Origin: Wuchereria bancrofti
Taxonomy: Eukaryota; Nematoda; Chromadorea; Rhabditida; Onchocercidae
Length of the DNA: 64,000 nucleotides
Assembly: GCA_005281725.1 (NCBI GenBank)
Contig: SSBO01000001.1
Coordinates: forward strand, 9,359,334 to 9,423,333
Reading direction: 5' to 3'
The notes under the pieces are model-generated. The model was not told where the DNA came from, made no database searches, and saw only the letters and a list, made by a program, of their open reading frames with translations. The first letter of the stretch is position 1, and each line of letters starts with the position of its first letter. Of this stretch, positions 60,481 through 64,000 are shown piece by piece. The position numbers were made by a program, and so were the translations under genes.

Positions 60481-63161
60481 ATTTTACTACATAATTTAGT
60501 ATTATGCGAGTTTTAAATTTCATTTTATTGTTTCTATTATAAAATTTAATCTGACAGTATGCATGCATGCAATTATATTATTTCTAAATTTTATTTGATA
60601 ATCAATTGTAACATAAAAGACATAAAAGATTTTAAAAGATGCAAACATTTTTTTTTTTAATTCTTCAAACTTTCTTATATTTCATTCAAATTCGTTATGT
60701 TTTACTTTCTCTTTTATGTTCTTTTTTCCCATCTTTTTTCCTTTTAAAAATCAAAAATTACAATGAAATTGCTATTAATCATTTTGTAAATGCACAACTG
60801 TCAGCGCTAAAAGTTTGATTTAAATGTTTGAAAAATAAACTTTTTCATTTTTCTTTATCTTATCCTAATAAATATTCTTGGTTTTTTCATTCTTTTTTTT
60901 TTCATTTCTGCTGCGAAAGCATTATAAAATTCAGTTTGCAACTGCGAAGTATTAATTAATTAATTAATTATTGCCAACAATTTTTTTTTTACATCTAACA
61001 CTGACTTGCATTGACATTTTTAGGACGTATAACATGATTTGATTAAAAAAGTATTATATTAATTTAGACAATTTTGATGAGTTTTAAAAAGTCAATTTCA
61101 ACATTTCATTGAATCAGTGAAGAAATGCTTAAAAAAACATTTTGTAAAATGAATGAAACTTTAAATTCTAAATAATTATTCTTAATAAATCATTGTTCAA
61201 ATAATTAAAGTTTAATTATAATTTCACTAATAATTATATTTTTTAAAATTACTAACATATTATTAATAGTTGGCAAATTAATATGATGATAATGTCAGAT
61301 GATTCAGTATTACAACATTTTTTTTAAATTAATCGGTTTTTTCATAAGTTAATTGCAATTTACATTTCTGGTTGTACTTATATGAAGTAACATTTTTCCT
61401 ACTTAAAAGCTTTCATAAGTATTAGAATAAGCAAAATTTAAATTTCCATCTAAAGCTCATCATTCTATTATCTCTTTCATACGAATAAACAATTAAAATT
61501 TTCAATTTAAAAAATTTTAATTATTCATACTGTTAAATGATAAGATAAGTTAGATTATCAATAATCAGCACTATAAATATAAAGAAAAAAAAAGAGAGAC
61601 AAAGTGTTAGAATCCAATCAGTATTGAGTGTAATAGATAACAGTTGTGATATCACTGATTATTGATATGATAACAGGCATGCTGGTCCGTCTTTGGCATG
61701 CATTATATGATATTTCATAAATTTAATGATCTCAATTCGATATAGCATTTATCCTTATTGCGGTTTAATCAATCCGAGATATATCTTCTAAACACGGTGC
61801 ATCCGAAGCTGCCAAACTCGACCGCACTTTCGTTTTTTTTTTTTTCAGTTAAATTAAAACTATTTGAGAAATTTTATAAATTAATCAGTTTAATTTTAAA
61901 ACAATTTTCATACATACAATATTTATGTTTTGAAAAAATTAGAAAAGAAAAAAAAAATAGCGGTCAAATGCGGTCATCTCGGGTTTAAGCGATTTCATTG
62001 AGAGTAATTACAAATGATGTACAGTTAAGCTGCACGAGAGGATTTTGACGAGATCACCAGACTAACTCAGTGGATCACTCTCCCGAGATATACCAGAACA
62101 GACCAGCACATTTTTACTTCGTGTTAGTTCAGTAAATGTATAATGCATTCATTATTTCTTCCAATACTAAATGGATTCTTACTGATGGAATTATCATTAC
62201 ATATATTCTACATAAGATTATTCTCACTTAAAATATTATACTTTCTTTCTTTTTTTTGATCTATGAACTTTGAATAAATACTAGTAGATAAGTGAGAGAG
62301 AAAGGGAGGGACAGAGAGAGAGTTTGTAACCTATTATTCCATATTGAAATGGGATTGTTGAAGAGATGTAAACAAACATAATGTTCATGATGACTCTGTA
62401 TATTCCTTCGCACTAAATTTTCTTTTTTTAATTCAAAATCTTTAATTTCATTGATGCTCAAATCATCATTATTATCATTATCACTGTTATCATTAAATGT
62501 GATACAACAATATTCTTTGATATTTCATTTGCCCAAAACATTTATGAGATCATCGATTTCTGGAAAAAACAAAAAAAAAAAAAAACTCGGCAATTTTTAT
62601 TAATTGACGAATAAAAATAATATCGCTTTCCTTTTGTGAATATAAAACAAAGGCAGTATTATTTTGCGAAGAGAGAAAAAAAAAGGCTTTTCCAACGTAA
62701 TTTTTTTTTCATAAAAGAAAAAGTTGCGCTAGAAAATCAACTATTTCTACTATTCCCATAAAAATTTCCCGTTTTTTGTTTTAACAATATGTACATATTA
62801 TGATTCAAAATTGTATCAATTTTTGTTCCAAGTGATTGCTTCTTTTGATGTAATAATACAATATCATTGTATGAAAAATTTTATCATATAAAATACATGT
62901 ATACAAAATATTCCTACCACTGCTATAAAAAATGAAAATTATGGAAATTCGCTATAACATCCATTAGTGGCATTTATAATCTCGATAATTTAACGAAAAT
63001 TCCAGAAAATTTTCTAATATAATTTTTTTTCTGTTCTAATTGCTGCTAGTTTTAGTGAAATGCAAATAAATGGAGAAGCATTTTATGTAAAATACCAAAA
63101 CAGGAGTATCATTCTCATTCAATTCCCAAAAGAAGTGATTTAGTAAAAACACAATGAGTAT
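60481..63161. other. Intergenic region between the kinase and the last partial gene
   Basis: AATAAA signals at about 60833 and 60867 may end the kinase transcript. A GC-richer block at about 61740-62110 contains an imperfect inverted repeat but no recognisable RNA or protein. A coding-looking stretch with an in-frame TGA lies on the - strand at about 62380-62559. The rest is AT-rich without features. Confidence 0.5.
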
Positions 63162-63778
63162 TCAACATTTGGATATTATTGCCACATCATCCACACGTGC
63201 CGCCAAACCGTTTACCATTTCTTTGGTTATTTCATGAGCTAACCTACAAAAGAAAATGAATTAATAAAAACTGAATTAACAATTCCGAAGTTGAAATAAT
63301 GATGCGATAAGGTTGTATTAAGATCAATAAGGAATAGGGGAAACTTTCCCCAGTAACACTTTCTGGATTTCATGTTAAATTTAAGCTCATAAAATTCGAA
63401 GATGCTGAATCGAATCATCTAAAAGATAAAGCAAACTAATGTTAGTTAGTATTAACAGAAGAGGATTCAATATCATCCTTCTTTTTTTTCTTTCTTCCTA
63501 ACTTTCTAATGTATCTCTCCTTACAATGTACTATTTTATTTCAACCTAATCTATTTTCCTTGATTTGATTGAGTAAAGTGGTTCCACTCCCAAACGTCCA
63601 TCCTGAAGTATGATTTGTAGCATAAGACAGGAAGAAAAATTACAAAAAAAAAAGTAATGCACCGATAAACCGTTTCTTGTTGAATTTTTTGTTGTGTATC
63701 TCTGAATTTTGAGAATCTCTGTTTTGAAGGTGGAAATGACGTTGTAGCTCGACGTGATTGCATCAATCGACGTTTTTC
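63162..63778 (-). CDS. C-terminal exons of an unrecognised gene (partial)
   Basis: Two exons join in phase: 63778-63663 (acceptor TTTCCAG, donor CG|GTGCAT) and 63243-63162 (acceptor TTTTGTAG). They code for EKRRLMQSRRATTSFPPSKQ, then FRDTQQKIQQETVYRLAHEI, ending VNGLAARVDDVAIISKC and TGA. The second half is helix-forming with heptad-like spacing, so a coiled coil is possible. GC content and codon use resemble the left-hand genes more than the AT-rich surroundings. The rest of the gene lies to the right of the window (or in further exons past 63779). I do not recognise the protein. Confidence 0.65.
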
Positions 63779-64000
63779 CTGGAAAGATATTGAAAACTAG
63801 CTAATGAATTATTATATGTTTATCATCATGTGATCATTTGTGTTATAGCATAAACGTTGATAAAATTATATAATATAAATATCTCATAAGTAACAAATGT
63901 AAACGGAAACTCTTTTAATACTAAGGACAGAAATATTTTGATAGAAAAATTAAGGTATGACTTTTCAGATAACTTTTATATTGTGCAAGTTTCACTTTAG

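Noticed and set aside
61740..61800. Spliced-leader RNA gene suggested by CGGTTTAAT
   Set aside because: The remaining nematode SL1 sequence and the Sm site context are absent.
62525..62559. Alternative last exon (EIDDLINVLGK) for the partial gene at 63663-63778
   Set aside because: The phase does not fit: the donor leaves two bases while this exon needs one, giving an immediate stop.

Overview
The window reads as nuclear DNA of a nematode. Every gene is split by many short introns with GT..AG ends, nearly all acceptors follow the nematode pattern TTTNAG, and intergenic DNA is very AT-rich with long A and T runs. A filarial or other spirurid (clade III) worm would fit, but that species-level guess is inference only. 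There is no sign of bacteria, plasmid or virus. All gene models below were spliced by eye, and the exon phases were checked so that exon lengths sum to whole codons.

Left part (1-34.4 kb), moderately AT-rich, conserved housekeeping genes. The 3' part of REV1 (Y-family translesion polymerase, + strand, 121-4592; its N-terminus lies outside) is followed by AVL9 (DENN-related secretory-pathway protein, - strand, 5981-11783, 499 aa, complete) and the H4K20 monomethyltransferase SET8/SET-1 (- strand, 14094-16778). A 5.8-kb gene-poor stretch follows, with a 33-bp minisatellite, an ATGC palindromic repeat and a TATA-type promoter candidate. Next is Strawberry notch (SBNO/LET-765, + strand, 22612-33300, about 1,700 aa, 28 or so exons), a superfamily-2 helicase-like nuclear co-regulator. 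An isolated tRNA-Ala(TGC) at 34290-34361 marks the right border of this part.

Right part (34.4-64 kb), much richer in A+T, with genes of a nerve/muscle receptor type. On the - strand, in order of transcription, lie a predicted secreted protein resembling the extracellular half of a Cys-loop receptor but without transmembrane segments (53054-55731, 266 aa), a full but strongly divergent Cys-loop (nicotinic-like) receptor subunit (47119-51565, 435 aa), and a tiny single-pass membrane protein with a 4.7-kb intron (36256-41188, 89 aa). On the + strand, divergent from the secreted protein, is a complete CK1/TTBK-family kinase (56891-60480, 346 aa). The window ends with the last two visible exons of an unrecognised - strand gene (63162-63778).

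Working connections: REV1, SET8 and SBNO all act in the nucleus (damage tolerance, chromatin, transcription) and AVL9 in Golgi exit, but nothing in the sequence says they are co-regulated, and no operon spacing is seen. The most interesting block is 36-56 kb. It places a soluble receptor-like ectodomain, a receptor subunit with an abnormal pore sequence and a small accessory-like membrane protein side by side in the same orientation.
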